A stretch of DNA of 64,000 nt from Dryocola clanedunensis subsp. sulfonylureivorans (GCF_016756775.1 NZ_JAERMU010000011.1:1-64000); one strand, 5' to 3'. Numbered from the stretch's first letter, positions 33,616 through 43,946 are shown. Numbers and translations are program-made. Notes: generated by a model from the sequence alone, not told the origin.

Positions 33616-33948
33616 TCAGGCTAGTCCGTAAGGGCAGTTTTTGACATGGCAAACGCCGCCAAAATCGCAGCGTCCGGGTTTGATCTCTGCATTTCCCGGA
33701 CAGCGAGACTGGCGGAAAACGGTTTGCCAGAAGGTGGCACTGAATGGGCTTATATTACACAGTGTTAACGCTTCTGATTTCCCATTAATGAATAGACCTA
33801 AATCACTGGTTATCAATTCATCACCCGGAAATAAAAATCCGTTCGCCTTGTACCAGATTATAAGTTTCAGGTCACGGTCGGTAATAATACAAGAGAACGC
33901 CATTCCTGTCTCTGGATTCACTATTGAGTCAATCACCACCCATTTCAT
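33616..33948 (-). CDS. Unrecognised 110-residue protein, Cys-rich C-terminus
   Basis: I do not recognise this gene. The start ATG 33948 has a strong AGGAG six bases upstream, which supports it over the antisense frame. The N-terminus looks beta-stranded (KWVVIDSIVNPETGMAFSCI; LKLIIWYKANGFLFPGD). The last 30 residues hold four cysteines (SRCPGN, GRCDFGG, VCHVK, NCPYG) that could bind a metal or form disulfides. No signal peptide. It is convergent with rsmI and lies in DNA more AT-rich than its neighbours, consistent with acquisition. Confidence 0.6.
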   Translation of the reverse strand: MKWVVIDSIVNPETGMAFSCIITDRDLKLIIWYKANGFLFPGDELITSDLGLFINGKSEALTLCNISPFSATFWQTVFRQSRCPGNAEIKPGRCDFGGVCHVKNCPYGLA

Positions 33949-34550
33949 TCAAATCTCCTGGTAACTCTTCCCTTTTTATCAATAGGGTGGGTGAATAATA
34001 TTTATCCCCTTGCATTTAAAGCGCAGAAATATAGCGACTTAAGGTAGAAAATCCATTGGGTTAGAAATTTACGGCCCGGATAGTATCGTCATCATACTTC
34101 TCTTGCTAACCATTTTCAGAATCTAGTGTAGATGATTTTCACTTCAACAGATTGAAAATGATCGATTTTTTTTGTTTTTGATGAAAATCCCCTTTCTATT
34201 CAAAAGGATATTAAAGTTTAAATAAAATCCGCGGATATCAGTTGTTCGTTTGTATACGGCATAAGGATCATCCTTCGCCACAAAGCAGGTTAGTGATTTT
34301 TTTACCGCTTATAATAGCTTTATTTGCCTTCTCAGTGGGGGTGCTGGAACGTATTCAAAGGCTCCAATAAATTCATGCCTCAATGAATATCCAGCCACAT
34401 CATACAGAAAGAAAAAGTATCCATTCCCCTGGCTTAATAAAAACTCTCCGTTAGCTTGCTTTTTTCTGGATTTAGCCTAATTTTCCCATATCGATGTTGT
34501 GGTTATTTGTTTTCAGTATTTTGCTAAGCTTTTAAATAATGGAGAAAAAG
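33949..34550. other. AT-rich intergenic stretch, no intact gene
   Basis: About 600 bp with many A/T runs. It must hold the promoters of the flanking genes. The only coding trace is a start-less minus-strand frame at 34309-34476. No tRNA, hairpin with U-run or inverted-repeat pair of an insertion sequence is evident. Confidence 0.6.
34309..34476 (-). pseudogene. Possible gene remnant (about 55 codons, no start codon)
   Basis: Between a TAG at 34477-34479 and a TAA at 34309-34311 the minus strand encodes a protein-like run (GNGYFFFLYDVAGYSLRHEF, then FEYVPAPPLRRQIKLL) with no ATG, GTG or TTG that has an RBS. Composition looks like real protein rather than chance. It may be the tail of a decayed gene; unidentified. 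Confidence 0.3.
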
Positions 34551-34796
34551 ATGTCTTTGAGTTCAGGTAACCAGCAGATGCCTGCTGAGCTTTATGCCAG
34601 CGACGCGCCGCAACGCATGGGGAGCGTGGTGTTGGAACTGCTGATGTCGGGGAGAACGTTAACGAACAAAGATGTTATCGCGACGCTGATTGCGCGTCTT
34701 GAGCGGGAGAACGATATCCTCACGCTTGATACCTACCGGCAATTACTGGAGTTCGTGATTTACCGAACGGGAGGGGGGTCAGGAAAGGTGTTTTAG
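34551..34796 (+). CDS. AriR/YmgB-family two-component connector protein
   Basis: An 81-residue small helical protein. The C-terminal half (VVLELLMSGRTLTNKDVIAT, LIARLERENDILTLDTYRQL) matches the YmgB/AriR/YcgZ pattern known from the E. coli ycgZ-ymgABC cluster. Those proteins connect RcsCDB or other phosphorelays to acid resistance, biofilm and colanic acid. The partner here is unknown. ATG 34551 is preferred to 34539 because GGAG lies seven bases before it. It is a stand-alone gene. Confidence 0.7.
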   Translation: MSLSSGNQQMPAELYASDAPQRMGSVVLELLMSGRTLTNKDVIATLIARLERENDILTLDTYRQLLEFVIYRTGGGSGKVF

Positions 34797-34861
34797 GCAT
34801 AAGGCATGTCAGCGGGTAACTGGTTGGTTACCCGCCTGAAACTAAGTCATTTTCAAAAAAA

Positions 34862-36433
34862 TCAGGTCACCGGCGCCGGGTTAAACACCGCCAACGCGTT
34901 GTGTAAGCCCCACTGGTCAGAGAAGGTCTGCTTGCGGCCGCTTGCGACATCCAGAATAAATCTGAACAGCTCCCAGCCAACGTCTTCAATGGTTGCCTCG
35001 CCGGTGGCGATGGTGCCCGCGTTGATGTCCATCAGGTCGTGCCAGCGGTTTGCCAGCGCGGTGCGGGTAGCCATTTTAATCACCGGCACTGCCAGCAGGC
35101 CGTATGGCGTTCCGCGGCCTGTGGTAAAGACCTGCACGGTGATACCTGATGCGACCTGCTGCGTTCCGCAGACAAAATCGCTGGCCGGGGTTGCTGCATA
35201 AATCAGCCCACGTTTAGTTGGGCGCTGGCCCGGCGACAGCACTTCGACAATCGCACTCTGGCCGGATTTGGCAATGGAACCCAGCGCCTTTTCCACCACG
35301 TTCGCCAGGCCGCCTTTTTTATTTCCTGGTGAAGGGTTAGCGCTGCGGTCGGTTTGCCCCATGTCCAGATAGTTGTCGTACCACGCCATCTCTTCCAGCA
35401 GGCGTTTGCCCACCTCTTCGTTGATGGCTCGCGGTGTTAGCAGGTGGATGGCGTCACGCACTTCCGTCACTTCCGAGAACATGACCGTTGCGCCGCAGCG
35501 TACCAGCAGATCTGAAGCAAAGCCCACCGCCGGGTTTGCCGTTACGCCGGAAAAGGCGTCGCTGCCGCCGCACTGCATCCCGACAACCAGTTCAGATGCG
35601 GGGCAGATTTCACGCTGACGCTGGTTGAGCTTGTGCAGGTGGCGTTCGGCAACCTGAAGAATATCGTCCACCATTGATTTAAAGCCAACGTGATGTTCAT
35701 CCTGCAACCGTACGATGCTCGCATCTTCTACGGCAATTGCCTGCACGTCGTCGGTGCCTTCCAGCAGGCGCTCCGGCTGAAGCTTCTCACAGCCCAGGCC
35801 GATAACCATCACTTCGCCGCCAAAGTTCGGGTTCAGGGCGATGTTATGAATGGTGCGGATAGGAATAACCGCCGCCGGGGCGTTGATCGCCACGCCGCAG
35901 CCGTACAGATGATTGAGGCCAACCACGCCGTCAACGTTCGGATAACGCGGCAGCAGATCGCGCTCGATGATTTTGATCACGTAATCCACGACGCCCGCCA
36001 CGCAGTGCACGCTGGTGGTAATGCCAAGCAGGTTCTTGGTGCCAACGCTGCCGTCGGCGTTGCGGTAACCCTCGAAGGTGTAGCCTTCCAGCGGTGGCAA
36101 CGGAGCCGGTACTTTAGTCGCCAGCGGCAGCGTATTCAGCGGCGGAGCTTTCGGGAGTTTTACTAAGGATTCGTCGATCCAGCTTCCCTGCGGGATGTCC
36201 CGCACCGCGTAACCAATGACTTCGCCATAGCGAATAATCTCACCGTGAGCGGGGATATCGACCAGAGCGGCTTTATGCCCCTGCGGGATATGTTCAATTA
36301 ACGTCAGGCCGTCCGGGAATTGAGTGCCTGCTTTCAGACCATTGTCGTTAACAATAATAGCGACATTGTCGGTTTCATGAACCTTAATATAAAACGCCGC
36401 GGGCGCGTGTTCTTTAATTTCTATCTTTGACAT
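34862..36433 (-). CDS. garD: Galactarate dehydratase
   Basis: A 523-residue enzyme (same length as E. coli GarD) converting galactarate to 5-keto-4-deoxy-D-glucarate. It has an N-terminal SAF domain (about 1-100) and a UxaA/GarD catalytic part with conserved [13 protein letters not shown] and [23 protein letters not shown] 36433 has GGAGAG eight bases upstream; the frame extends two codons to a GTG. It is divergent from garPLRK across 393 bp. Confidence 0.96.
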   Translation of the reverse strand: MSKIEIKEHAPAAFYIKVHETDNVAIIVNDNGLKAGTQFPDGLTLIEHIPQGHKAALVDIPAHGEIIRYGEVIGYAVRDIPQGSWIDESLVKLPKAPPLNTLPLATKVPAPLPPLEGYTFEGYRNADGSVGTKNLLGITTSVHCVAGVVDYVIKIIERDLLPRYPNVDGVVGLNHLYGCGVAINAPAAVIPIRTIHNIALNPNFGGEVMVIGLGCEKLQPERLLEGTDDVQAIAVEDASIVRLQDEHHVGFKSMVDDILQVAERHLHKLNQRQREICPASELVVGMQCGGSDAFSGVTANPAVGFASDLLVRCGATVMFSEVTEVRDAIHLLTPRAINEEVGKRLLEEMAWYDNYLDMGQTDRSANPSPGNKKGGLANVVEKALGSIAKSGQSAIVEVLSPGQRPTKRGLIYAATPASDFVCGTQQVASGITVQVFTTGRGTPYGLLAVPVIKMATRTALANRWHDLMDINAGTIATGEATIEDVGWELFRFILDVASGRKQTFSDQWGLHNALAVFNPAPVT

Positions 36434-36826
36434 TGTCACTACTCTCCAGATATTACCTGAATGTTAATTAAATAATTTAAAATGTGATTTGCTCACTTGT
36501 TGAATAAAGAATGTCAGGTCACGAGAAATAAGAATGTGACGGAGATCACTTAATCTGTTCAGCCCCTGCGCCGTAAGGAGGGCAATCTGAAAATCTGTGC
36601 AATGCGCCCCATAAAGCTGTGCCTGTGCTCAATATTATAACCAATTATAAATTGTTTATTGTGCATATGCCTAATGCCCGGCTATTTCATGCTGACTATA
36701 CTGTATTGCGTATTATCAACACCAGGCTAATTAACGTCAGCGATATAAAGCCAGAATATATTGGTTTCGTCGCGGCTTATAAATAAAAGATCCTTGCAAG
36801 CTGTATCCGACCCAGAGGATGTATAA
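36434..36826. other. Divergent garD/garP control region
   Basis: 393 bp, AT-rich, no gene. It contains the CRP-like site at 36535 and, by analogy with E. coli, should contain binding sites for the sugar-diacid activator CdaR, which I cannot delimit. RBS GAGGAT for garP is at its right end. Confidence 0.6.
36535..36550. promoter_or_regulatory. CRP-like site in the garD-garP gap
   Basis: TGTGACGGAGATCACT matches TGTGA-N6-TCACA at nine of ten positions. It is 102 bp before garD and 277 bp before garP. This fits catabolite control of galactarate use. Confidence 0.6.
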
Positions 36827-38158
36827 ATGATTTTGGACACTGTCGTTGAATCAAAAAAAGGGCATCACACCCGATATTTAATATTATTAATTATCTTTAT
36901 TGTGACGACCATTAACTATGCGGACCGTGCCACGCTTTCCATTGCCGGTTCCGAAGTTGCCAAAGAGCTGCACCTGAGCGCTATCTCGGTCGGCTATATC
37001 TTCTCCGCCTTCGGCTGGGCCTATCTGCTGATGCAGATCCCCGGCGGCTGGCTGCTTGACCGCTTCGGCTCGAAAAAGGTCTACACCTGGAGCCTGTTCT
37101 TCTGGTCGCTGTTTACCTTTACGCAGGGATTCGTGGGCATGATCCCGCTGGCTTACGCCGGTATCTCCATGTTCTTCATGCGTTTTATGCTTGGCTTCTC
37201 CGAAGCGCCTTCTTTCCCGGCCAACGCCCGTATTGTAGCGGCCTGGTTCCCGACGAAGGAGCGCGGCACCGCTTCCGCGATTTTTAACTCGGCGCAGTAT
37301 TTCTCGCTGGCGCTTTTCTCTCCGCTGCTTGGCTGGCTGACCTTTGCCTGGGGCTGGGAGCACGTGTTTACCGTGATGGGTGTGATTGGCTTCGTACTGA
37401 CCTTCCTGTGGGCGAAGTTTATCCATAACCCAACCGACCACCCGCGCATGTCAAAAGAGGAGCTGGATTTCATCTCCAGAGGCGGCGCGGTGGTGGATAT
37501 GGACCACAAGAAAGAGAAGAATGCGGACAATGGCCCGAAATTGCATTACATCAAGCAATTACTGAGCAGCCGCATGATGCTCGGCGTGTTCTTCGGGCAG
37601 TATTTCATTAACACCATTACCTGGTTCTTCCTCACCTGGTTCCCCATTTATCTGGTGCAGGAGAAAGGCATGTCGATTCTGAAGGTGGGCCTTGTCGCCT
37701 CTATCCCTGCACTGTGCGGTTTTGCCGGTGGCGTGCTGGGTGGCGTGTTCTCGGATCACCTGATTAAGCGCGGTAATTCGCTGACGTTTGCCCGTAAGCT
37801 GCCGATTGTGCTGGGCATGCTGCTGGCTTCAAGCATCATCCTTTGTAACTACACCAACAACACCGCGCTGGTTGTCTTCCTGATGGCGCTGGCATTCTTC
37901 GGTAAAGGTTTTGGCGCGCTGGGCTGGCCGGTGATCTCCGATACGGCACCAAAAGAGATTGTTGGGCTGTGCGGCGGGATGTTCAATGTGTTTGGTAATG
38001 TGGCCTCCATCGTGACGCCGCTGGTGATTGGTTATCTGGTCAGCGAGCTGCACTCTTTCAACGCAGCTCTGGTGTTTGTCGGCTGTTCCGCCCTGATGGC
38101 GATGATTTGCTACCTGTTCGTGGTGGGTGACATCAAGCGTCTGGAATTGCAGAAGTAA
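36827..38158 (+). CDS. garP: Galactarate/glucarate MFS transporter
   Basis: A 443-residue major-facilitator permease of the anion:cation symporter family, about 12 helices, almost identical in pattern to E. coli GarP ([35 protein letters not shown]). It imports galactarate, glucarate and related acids by proton symport. First gene of garPLRK; 26 bp to garL. Confidence 0.96.
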   Translation: MILDTVVESKKGHHTRYLILLIIFIVTTINYADRATLSIAGSEVAKELHLSAISVGYIFSAFGWAYLLMQIPGGWLLDRFGSKKVYTWSLFFWSLFTFTQGFVGMIPLAYAGISMFFMRFMLGFSEAPSFPANARIVAAWFPTKERGTASAIFNSAQYFSLALFSPLLGWLTFAWGWEHVFTVMGVIGFVLTFLWAKFIHNPTDHPRMSKEELDFISRGGAVVDMDHKKEKNADNGPKLHYIKQLLSSRMMLGVFFGQYFINTITWFFLTWFPIYLVQEKGMSILKVGLVASIPALCGFAGGVLGGVFSDHLIKRGNSLTFARKLPIVLGMLLASSIILCNYTNNTALVVFLMALAFFGKGFGALGWPVISDTAPKEIVGLCGGMFNVFGNVASIVTPLVIGYLVSELHSFNAALVFVGCSALMAMICYLFVVGDIKRLELQK

Positions 38159-38184
38159 GCAACGAAAACTTTAAGGTAAAGCAG

Positions 38185-38955
38185 ATGAATAACAACGTAT
38201 TCCCGAATAAATTCAAAGCCGCGCTGAAAGCGCAGCAGACCCAAATCGGCTGCTGGTCCGCGCTGGCAAACCCCATCAGCACCGAAGTGCTGGGGCTGGC
38301 AGGGTTCGACTGGATTGTGCTGGACGGCGAACATGCGCCGAACGATGTCACCACGTTCATCCCGCAGCTGATGGCGTTGAAAGGCAGCGAAAGCGCCGCC
38401 GTGGTCCGCGCGCCGACCAACGACCCGGTGATCATTAAGCGCCTGCTGGATATCGGTTTTTATAACTTCCTGATCCCGTTCGTGGAGACGCAGCCGGAAG
38501 CGGCGCTGGCCGTCTCTTCTACTCGCTATCCACCGGAAGGGATCCGCGGCGTGTCGGTTTCCCACCGCGCCAATATGTTTGGCACCGTGCCGGATTATTT
38601 CAACCAGTCGAATCAGAACATCACCATCCTGGTACAAATCGAGAGCCAGCAGGGCGTCGATAACGTGGATGCCATTGCGGCCACCGACGGCGTGGACGGC
38701 ATTTTTGTCGGCCCGAGCGATCTGGCGGCGGCACTGGGCCATCTGGGTAACGCCTCGCACCCGGAAGTCCAGCAGTGCATTAAACACATTTTTGCTCGTG
38801 CTAAAGCGCATGGCAAACCAGCGGGTATCCTGGCGCCGGTTGAGGCAGATGCTCGTCGCTATCTGGAATGGGGCGCCACTTTTGTTGCCGTGGGTAGCGA
38901 TTTGGGTTGCTTCCGCTCTGCGACCCAGAATCTTGCAGATTCTTTTAAAAAATAA
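38185..38955 (+). CDS. garL: 5-keto-4-deoxy-D-glucarate aldolase
   Basis: A 256-residue class II HpcH/HpaI-family aldolase. Conserved [27 protein letters not shown] and [15 protein letters not shown] are visible. It splits 5-keto-4-deoxy-glucarate into pyruvate and tartronate semialdehyde, which passes to GarR. Confidence 0.96.
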   Translation: MNNNVFPNKFKAALKAQQTQIGCWSALANPISTEVLGLAGFDWIVLDGEHAPNDVTTFIPQLMALKGSESAAVVRAPTNDPVIIKRLLDIGFYNFLIPFVETQPEAALAVSSTRYPPEGIRGVSVSHRANMFGTVPDYFNQSNQNITILVQIESQQGVDNVDAIAATDGVDGIFVGPSDLAAALGHLGNASHPEVQQCIKHIFARAKAHGKPAGILAPVEADARRYLEWGATFVAVGSDLGCFRSATQNLADSFKK

Positions 38956-38982
38956 CCACCATCTAAAGAGAGAGACTGAATT

Positions 38983-39873
38983 ATGACACTGAAAGTTGGT
39001 TTTATTGGCCTCGGCATCATGGGTAAACCAATGAGTAAAAACCTCATTAAAGCCGGTTATTCCCTGGTGGTTGCCGACCGTAACGCTGAGGTAATTGCTG
39101 AAGTTATCGCGGCGGGTGCAGAAACGGCGGCAACGCCAAAAGATATCGCCGAGCAGTGTGACGTGATCATCACCATGCTGCCAAACTCGCCGCACGTGAA
39201 AGAAGTTGCGCTGGGTGAGAACGGCATTATTGAAGGGGCGAAACCCGGCACCGTCGTTATTGATATGAGCTCCATCGCACCGCTGGCGAGCCGTGAAATC
39301 AGCGACGCGCTGAAAGCTAAAGGTATCGATATGCTGGATGCACCGGTCAGCGGCGGCGAACCAAAAGCTATCGATGGCACGCTGTCCGTGATGGTCGGCG
39401 GTGATAAGGCGATCTTCGATAAGTACTACGACCTGATGAAAACCATGGCTGGCTCAGTGGTGCATACCGGTGACATCGGTGCGGGTAACGTGACTAAACT
39501 GGCCAACCAGGTGATCGTGGCGCTGAACATTGCCGCCATGTCCGAAGCGCTGGTTCTGGCGACCAAAGCGGGCGTGAACCCGGAGCTGGTGTTCCAGGCG
39601 ATCCGTGGCGGCCTTGCAGGCAGCACCGTGCTGGATGCGAAAGCGCCGATGGTGCTGGATCGCAACTTCAAGCCTGGTTTCCGTATCGATCTGCACATTA
39701 AGGATCTGGCGAACGCGCTGGATACTTCTCACGGCGTGGGTGCTCAGCTGCCTCTGACCGCGGCAGTCATGGAGATGATGCAGGCGCTGCGAGCGGATGG
39801 TCACGGCAACGACGATCACAGCGCGATTGCCTGCTACTACGAAAAACTGGCGAAGGTAGAAGTCGCTAAGTAA
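38983..39873 (+). CDS. garR: Tartronate semialdehyde reductase
   Basis: A 296-residue beta-hydroxyacid dehydrogenase: NAD-binding GFIGLGIMGKPM at the N-terminus, substrate-binding DAPVSGGEPKA and catalytic Lys in NVTKLANQ. It reduces tartronate semialdehyde to D-glycerate for GarK. RBS AGAGAGAC precedes ATG 38983. Confidence 0.96.
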   Translation: MTLKVGFIGLGIMGKPMSKNLIKAGYSLVVADRNAEVIAEVIAAGAETAATPKDIAEQCDVIITMLPNSPHVKEVALGENGIIEGAKPGTVVIDMSSIAPLASREISDALKAKGIDMLDAPVSGGEPKAIDGTLSVMVGGDKAIFDKYYDLMKTMAGSVVHTGDIGAGNVTKLANQVIVALNIAAMSEALVLATKAGVNPELVFQAIRGGLAGSTVLDAKAPMVLDRNFKPGFRIDLHIKDLANALDTSHGVGAQLPLTAAVMEMMQALRADGHGNDDHSAIACYYEKLAKVEVAK

Positions 39874-39932
39874 TGAGATGGGCGCCCTTTGGCGCCCGGT
39901 TTTTCTCAGACCAGACCAGGCATGGACAGACT

Positions 39933-41078
39933 ATGAAAATCGTTATCGCACCCGACTCTTATAAAGAAAGCCTCTCGGCGGTGGATGTGGCCCAGGCTAT
40001 TGAAAAAGGATTTCGCGAGATATTTCCTGATGCGCAGTATATTTCGGTCCCGGTTGCTGATGGCGGGGAAGGCACGGTCGATGCCATGATCGGCGCAACG
40101 CAGGGCACAAAAATGGTCGCTACCGTGACTGGCCCGCTGGGTACGCCCGTTTCGGCAGGCTGGGGAATGTCCGGTGATGGCAAAACTGCTTTTATCGAGA
40201 TGGCCGAGGCCAGCGGTCTGGCTCTGGTTCCCTTTGAACAACGCAATCCTTTAATCACCACCTCCTACGGCACCGGCGAGCTGATTCTTCGCGCCCTGGA
40301 TAATGGCGCACGTAATATCATTATTGGTATTGGCGGGAGCGCAACCAACGATGGCGGTGTTGGGATGGTGCAGGCGCTGGGGGCGAAGCTGACTGATGCG
40401 GAAGGCAAAGAGATAAGCCCTGGCGGCGGCCATCTGCTGAGCCTGAACAGCATTGATATTTCCGGTCTGGACGAACGTCTGCAGGGCTGTGTGATCAACG
40501 TGGCGTGTGACGTGACTAATCCGCTTGTCGGCGAAAATGGCGCCTCGCGAGTTTTTGGCCCGCAAAAAGGCGCCAGCGAGGCGATGATCCTCGAGCTGGA
40601 TCGCAATCTGGATCATTTTGCCAACGTGATCAAAAAGCATCTGCGTGTGGACGTGAAGAACGCTCCCGGAGCGGGTGCCGCAGGTGGCATGGGGGCCGCG
40701 CTGATGGCGTTTCTGGGCGCAGAGCTGCGCAGCGGGATTGAAATTGTCACCGAGGCGCTGAATCTTGAAGAGCATATCCATGACTGTTCGCTGGTGATTA
40801 CCGGGGAAGGGCGCATGGACAGCCAAAGCATCCGGGGCAAAGTGCCGGTGGGCGTTGCCGCCGTTGCAAAGAAATATCACAAGCCGGTAATCGGTATTGC
40901 AGGGTCGCTAACCAGCGATGTTGCCGTGGTGCATCAATACGGTATCGATGCCGTGTTCAGCGTACTTAACAGTATTGGTTCGCTGGAGGATGCCCTGAAG
41001 AACGCATTTGAAAATATTTATCGCACCTCCAGAGATGTTGCCGCCACCGTGGCGGTGGGGATGCGAATTACGGGCTGA
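39933..41078 (+). CDS. garK: Glycerate 2-kinase
   Basis: A 381-residue GarK-family kinase making 2-phosphoglycerate from D-glycerate, the exit of the galactarate pathway to glycolysis. Signatures: IAPDSYKESLSA at the start, VADGGEGTVDAM, GIGGSATNDGGVGM. ATG 39933 gives the E. coli length; the frame is open 60 bases further upstream to the garR stop. It is 43 bp from rnpB. Confidence 0.96.
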   Translation: MKIVIAPDSYKESLSAVDVAQAIEKGFREIFPDAQYISVPVADGGEGTVDAMIGATQGTKMVATVTGPLGTPVSAGWGMSGDGKTAFIEMAEASGLALVPFEQRNPLITTSYGTGELILRALDNGARNIIIGIGGSATNDGGVGMVQALGAKLTDAEGKEISPGGGHLLSLNSIDISGLDERLQGCVINVACDVTNPLVGENGASRVFGPQKGASEAMILELDRNLDHFANVIKKHLRVDVKNAPGAGAAGGMGAALMAFLGAELRSGIEIVTEALNLEEHIHDCSLVITGEGRMDSQSIRGKVPVGVAAVAKKYHKPVIGIAGSLTSDVAVVHQYGIDAVFSVLNSIGSLEDALKNAFENIYRTSRDVAATVAVGMRITG

Positions 41079-41084
41079 CCGGGC

Positions 41085-41114
41085 GTGACACGGGCAGGCA
41101 AACCCATTATACTT
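41085..41114 (+). promoter_or_regulatory. rnpB promoter
   Basis: GTGACA (41085-41090) and TATACT (41109-41114), 18 bases apart, end seven bases before the mature 5' end of RNase P RNA. The layout matches the strong proximal rnpB promoter of E. coli. Confidence 0.7.
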
Positions 41115-41121
41115 CGCGCCG

Positions 41122-41499
<378 letters not shown>

Positions 41500-41510
41500 C
41501 ATTCAACGAA

Positions 41511-41548
41511 ACGCCCGCGCAATGCAAATTGTGCGGGCGTTTTGTTTT
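41511..41548 (+). terminator. rnpB terminator
   Basis: ACGCCCGC..GCGGGCGT long stem around a CAAT/ATTG inner helix, followed by TTTTGTTTT. The whole end-of-gene plus terminator unit is repeated at 44596-44663. Confidence 0.9.
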
Positions 41549-41560
41549 GTACAAAGGGCA

Positions 41561-41622
41561 GATGAATGACTGTCCACGACGCTCTTCATGAAAGAAAGCG
41601 GCTTATCGGTCAGCTTCAACTT
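41561..41622 (+). repeat. Partial duplication of the rnpB 3' end
   Basis: GATGAATGACTGTCCACGAC at 41561-41580 repeats 41451-41470 exactly, and GCGGCTTATCGGTCAGCTTC at 41598-41617 repeats the RNA's 3' terminus. Tandem repeats of this kind are known downstream of E. coli rnpB. After this copy the sequence becomes unrelated AT-rich DNA; 41623-41938 holds no gene and should contain the toxin cassette promoter. Confidence 0.9.
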
Positions 41623-41938
41623 CTTCTAAAACAATACGTTGGTGTGTCTTAGGTGCTCAGAAGCAAAAATGGGATACACCAACGGTTGCGACATCCCCCA
41701 GCCGCTAAGACATTTACTATGTCTACTTTCGTTTACCTTATATCTACATCACCAAGTTGAAGTACTGCCCATACAGCAAGACCTTTGATACCACTGGCAG
41801 TGAGCAAATTTCGGGATGAGGCCCGAATTACCGAATGTTACGGAACGTAGTTTTACGTATGTCTAATACTTGTTGCTCACGTGGCTATTGTTTGTAAAAT
41901 GACCGCTGCAATTATTTTCACAACAAGTAAAGGGACTT

Positions 41939-42400
41939 ATGAAACAGTACACCAATGAACTTACTGCCGAAATGCTGGCAGCCTTTGACCCGTCACCATT
42001 CACAGCCGAACAGCTCGCAGAAATGAACGAAGAAGTCCGTAGCCTGATCACTCAAAGAAACGCCTACAACCTCGCTTATCCAGTTACAGCCGCATATCTG
42101 ATCGCTACAGAGGGCAGCTTAACCCGCGACGGGGGAACGGTTATCAGTGAATACAACGGGCAGCAGATCGAAATTGAGGGCAGTGTACGGCTAAATGTCT
42201 CTCTTGTGGGTGATGGGGTTCGTTATCCAGATGGAACCACCGCGAAGATTAGCACCGGGGCAGGAAATAGCTCTGGTGACTCAGCCGCTCTTGTCGGTAG
42301 CTTACTGGACAACGGCGACGAAATAATCAGTAGCCCACAAGGAAGTGTCAGAAAAGCGGCCCGAGCCGGGGAACCCTTACCAGAAAGCTTTCTGAAATAA
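41939..42400 (+). CDS. PAAR-like protein preceding the toxin
   Basis: A 153-residue protein. An N-terminal helix (residues 1-45) is followed by a beta-rich part with PAAR-like spacing: EGSLTRDGGTVIS, SLVGDGVRYPDGT and AALVGSLLDNGDEII. PAAR proteins sharpen and load the type VI secretion spike; no spike or sheath genes lie in this window. It could be a separate spike tip or an adaptor for the next gene. RBS AAGGGA precedes ATG 41939; the toxin gene starts 10 bp after its stop. Confidence 0.6.
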   Translation: MKQYTNELTAEMLAAFDPSPFTAEQLAEMNEEVRSLITQRNAYNLAYPVTAAYLIATEGSLTRDGGTVISEYNGQQIEIEGSVRLNVSLVGDGVRYPDGTTAKISTGAGNSSGDSAALVGSLLDNGDEIISSPQGSVRKAARAGEPLPESFLK

Positions 42401-42410
42401 GGCGGCTACT

Positions 42411-43946
42411 ATGGCATCAGTAAACAGAGGCTGCACGGTTCACGGTAAGAACGTTGGTCTACACGGAGATAAAACCTCTACAGGTGCACAATGTATTGCC
42501 GCCCGCCCTGGTATGTCTGTCATGGGCAAGTGGAAACTTTACATTGGTGATAAAACAACTCCTTGCCCGAAATGTGGGAAAGTTGGAGTCATTGTTACTG
42601 GGGATCACCGACAAACGAACAGCGTATCTGTCGCTGTTGATGGCTCCATCATCCATTGCGATTGCCCGGAAGGCTCAAACTTTCTGATTGCCCCCGGAAC
42701 AGTTCAGATCAATGACCCCTTAGGAGTATCAGTACCAACAGTAAATAAAGCCGCTGATGCGGCGGCAGCCCTGAGTGCTTTACCCGTTTTTGCAAAATCC
42801 TGTCTGCGGGAGGATGGATGCACTGACGCAGGAACCGATCAGGAATCCGTTGATAACTTCGGTCATGCTGGCTATTACCGTGCAACTCCTCAAGCAGAAC
42901 AACCACAAGAAGAACCAGTTCAGTACGCGCAGGCAGCAAAGAAACACAAATCAGCCGAACCAACACCACCACCAGAAGATAATCGCCCGTGGTATAAGCG
43001 CCTTTTCAGCTCCCCGGATACAGCCAAAGCCGCAGCGACCGCAGGAATGGCAACAGCAAGAGCAGCGACAACTGCCGGGATTACGACAGGCGCAGCAACC
43101 GAAGCTGGATATGCGGCATTGCAGAAAATCGGCGGGAACTTTGCAACCACTGGTCGCTGGATAGCCCCCAACCCCACGACTGTTTTTCTGTTTGGTATGT
43201 TCTATTCGCCAAAGCTCAACAGTGGCGAGCAGGACTACATAGATAAAATGCGTCTTGAGCAGGCAGCACAGAAGAAAGAAGACGTTCCAACCCGTGTTCG
43301 CTTTCGCTGGGAGGCTGACCAGTACGGCACCATGAGGCCGAAAGGCTTCCACGTCAGCGCCAGGGGTGGGCAGGATAAAGTTCCGGTGCGTATGCTTCAG
43401 AAGAACACCACAACGGGGAATTACGAATTCTGGGAAGATGGTGCAAACAAACCGACTATAGTCTGGACACCTGACGATCCGGGATATGTTTCACCTTCCA
43501 ACACCGGCAATCAGGATAACGTATACATCCCTCCGAATGTGCTGGTTTACCCTGAAAGCGAAATTAACAGCCCGTGGTCAACGGAAACACCTGCACCGGG
43601 AGAACGTTCATTCCGGGATTATATTCTGGTACATCCTGCCGGGACATTTGACCCGATTTACATCTATCTTAATGCGGATCACAAATACCACACGGCACCA
43701 AAAGGGACCCCACCCTTACCAGCGTTCCCTGACGCGAAAAGAGCACCACGTAAGACTGCTATTCAAGGTGGCGGGCAACTTCGTGCCCGATGGAAAGATT
43801 CCAAAGGTAAAATTTACGAATGGGATTCTCAGCATGGCACAGTCGAAGTTTATGACCGTTCGGGCCGTAATCATTTAGGCGAGTTCAATCACATTACAGG
43901 TGAGCAAACCAAGCCAGCAGACCCAACCAGAAAGGTAGAGAAGTGA
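42411..43946 (+). CDS. PAAR - pyocin-S domain - colicin E3-type ribonuclease toxin
   Basis: A 511-residue polymorphic toxin. Residues 1-100 are a Cys-containing PAAR variant (HGDKTSTGAQCIA, GDKTTPCPKCGKVG, HCDCPEGSN). An Ala-rich linker follows, then at about 280-425 an S-type pyocin domain (FRWEADQYGTMRPKGFHVSA; WEDGANKPTIVWTPDDPGY). Residues 445-511 match the colicin E3/cloacin 16S rRNase: Asp472, His475 and Glu479 in YEWDSQHGTVE and Arg507, with the same spacing (3, 4, 28) as Asp510, His513, Glu517 and Arg545 of E3. It should cut 16S rRNA near A1493 in rivals. Confidence 0.9.
   Translation: MASVNRGCTVHGKNVGLHGDKTSTGAQCIAARPGMSVMGKWKLYIGDKTTPCPKCGKVGVIVTGDHRQTNSVSVAVDGSIIHCDCPEGSNFLIAPGTVQINDPLGVSVPTVNKAADAAAALSALPVFAKSCLREDGCTDAGTDQESVDNFGHAGYYRATPQAEQPQEEPVQYAQAAKKHKSAEPTPPPEDNRPWYKRLFSSPDTAKAAATAGMATARAATTAGITTGAATEAGYAALQKIGGNFATTGRWIAPNPTTVFLFGMFYSPKLNSGEQDYIDKMRLEQAAQKKEDVPTRVRFRWEADQYGTMRPKGFHVSARGGQDKVPVRMLQKNTTTGNYEFWEDGANKPTIVWTPDDPGYVSPSNTGNQDNVYIPPNVLVYPESEINSPWSTETPAPGERSFRDYILVHPAGTFDPIYIYLNADHKYHTAPKGTPPLPAFPDAKRAPRKTAIQGGGQLRARWKDSKGKIYEWDSQHGTVEVYDRSGRNHLGEFNHITGEQTKPADPTRKVEK

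Noticed and set aside
33641-33964. 107-codon plus-strand frame opposite the Cys-rich orphan
   Set aside because: TTG start with no RBS, whereas the minus-strand frame has AGGAG at ideal distance.
38110-39195. 361-codon open frame antisense to garL/garR
   Set aside because: Overlaps two certain genes completely; no RBS and no family pattern.
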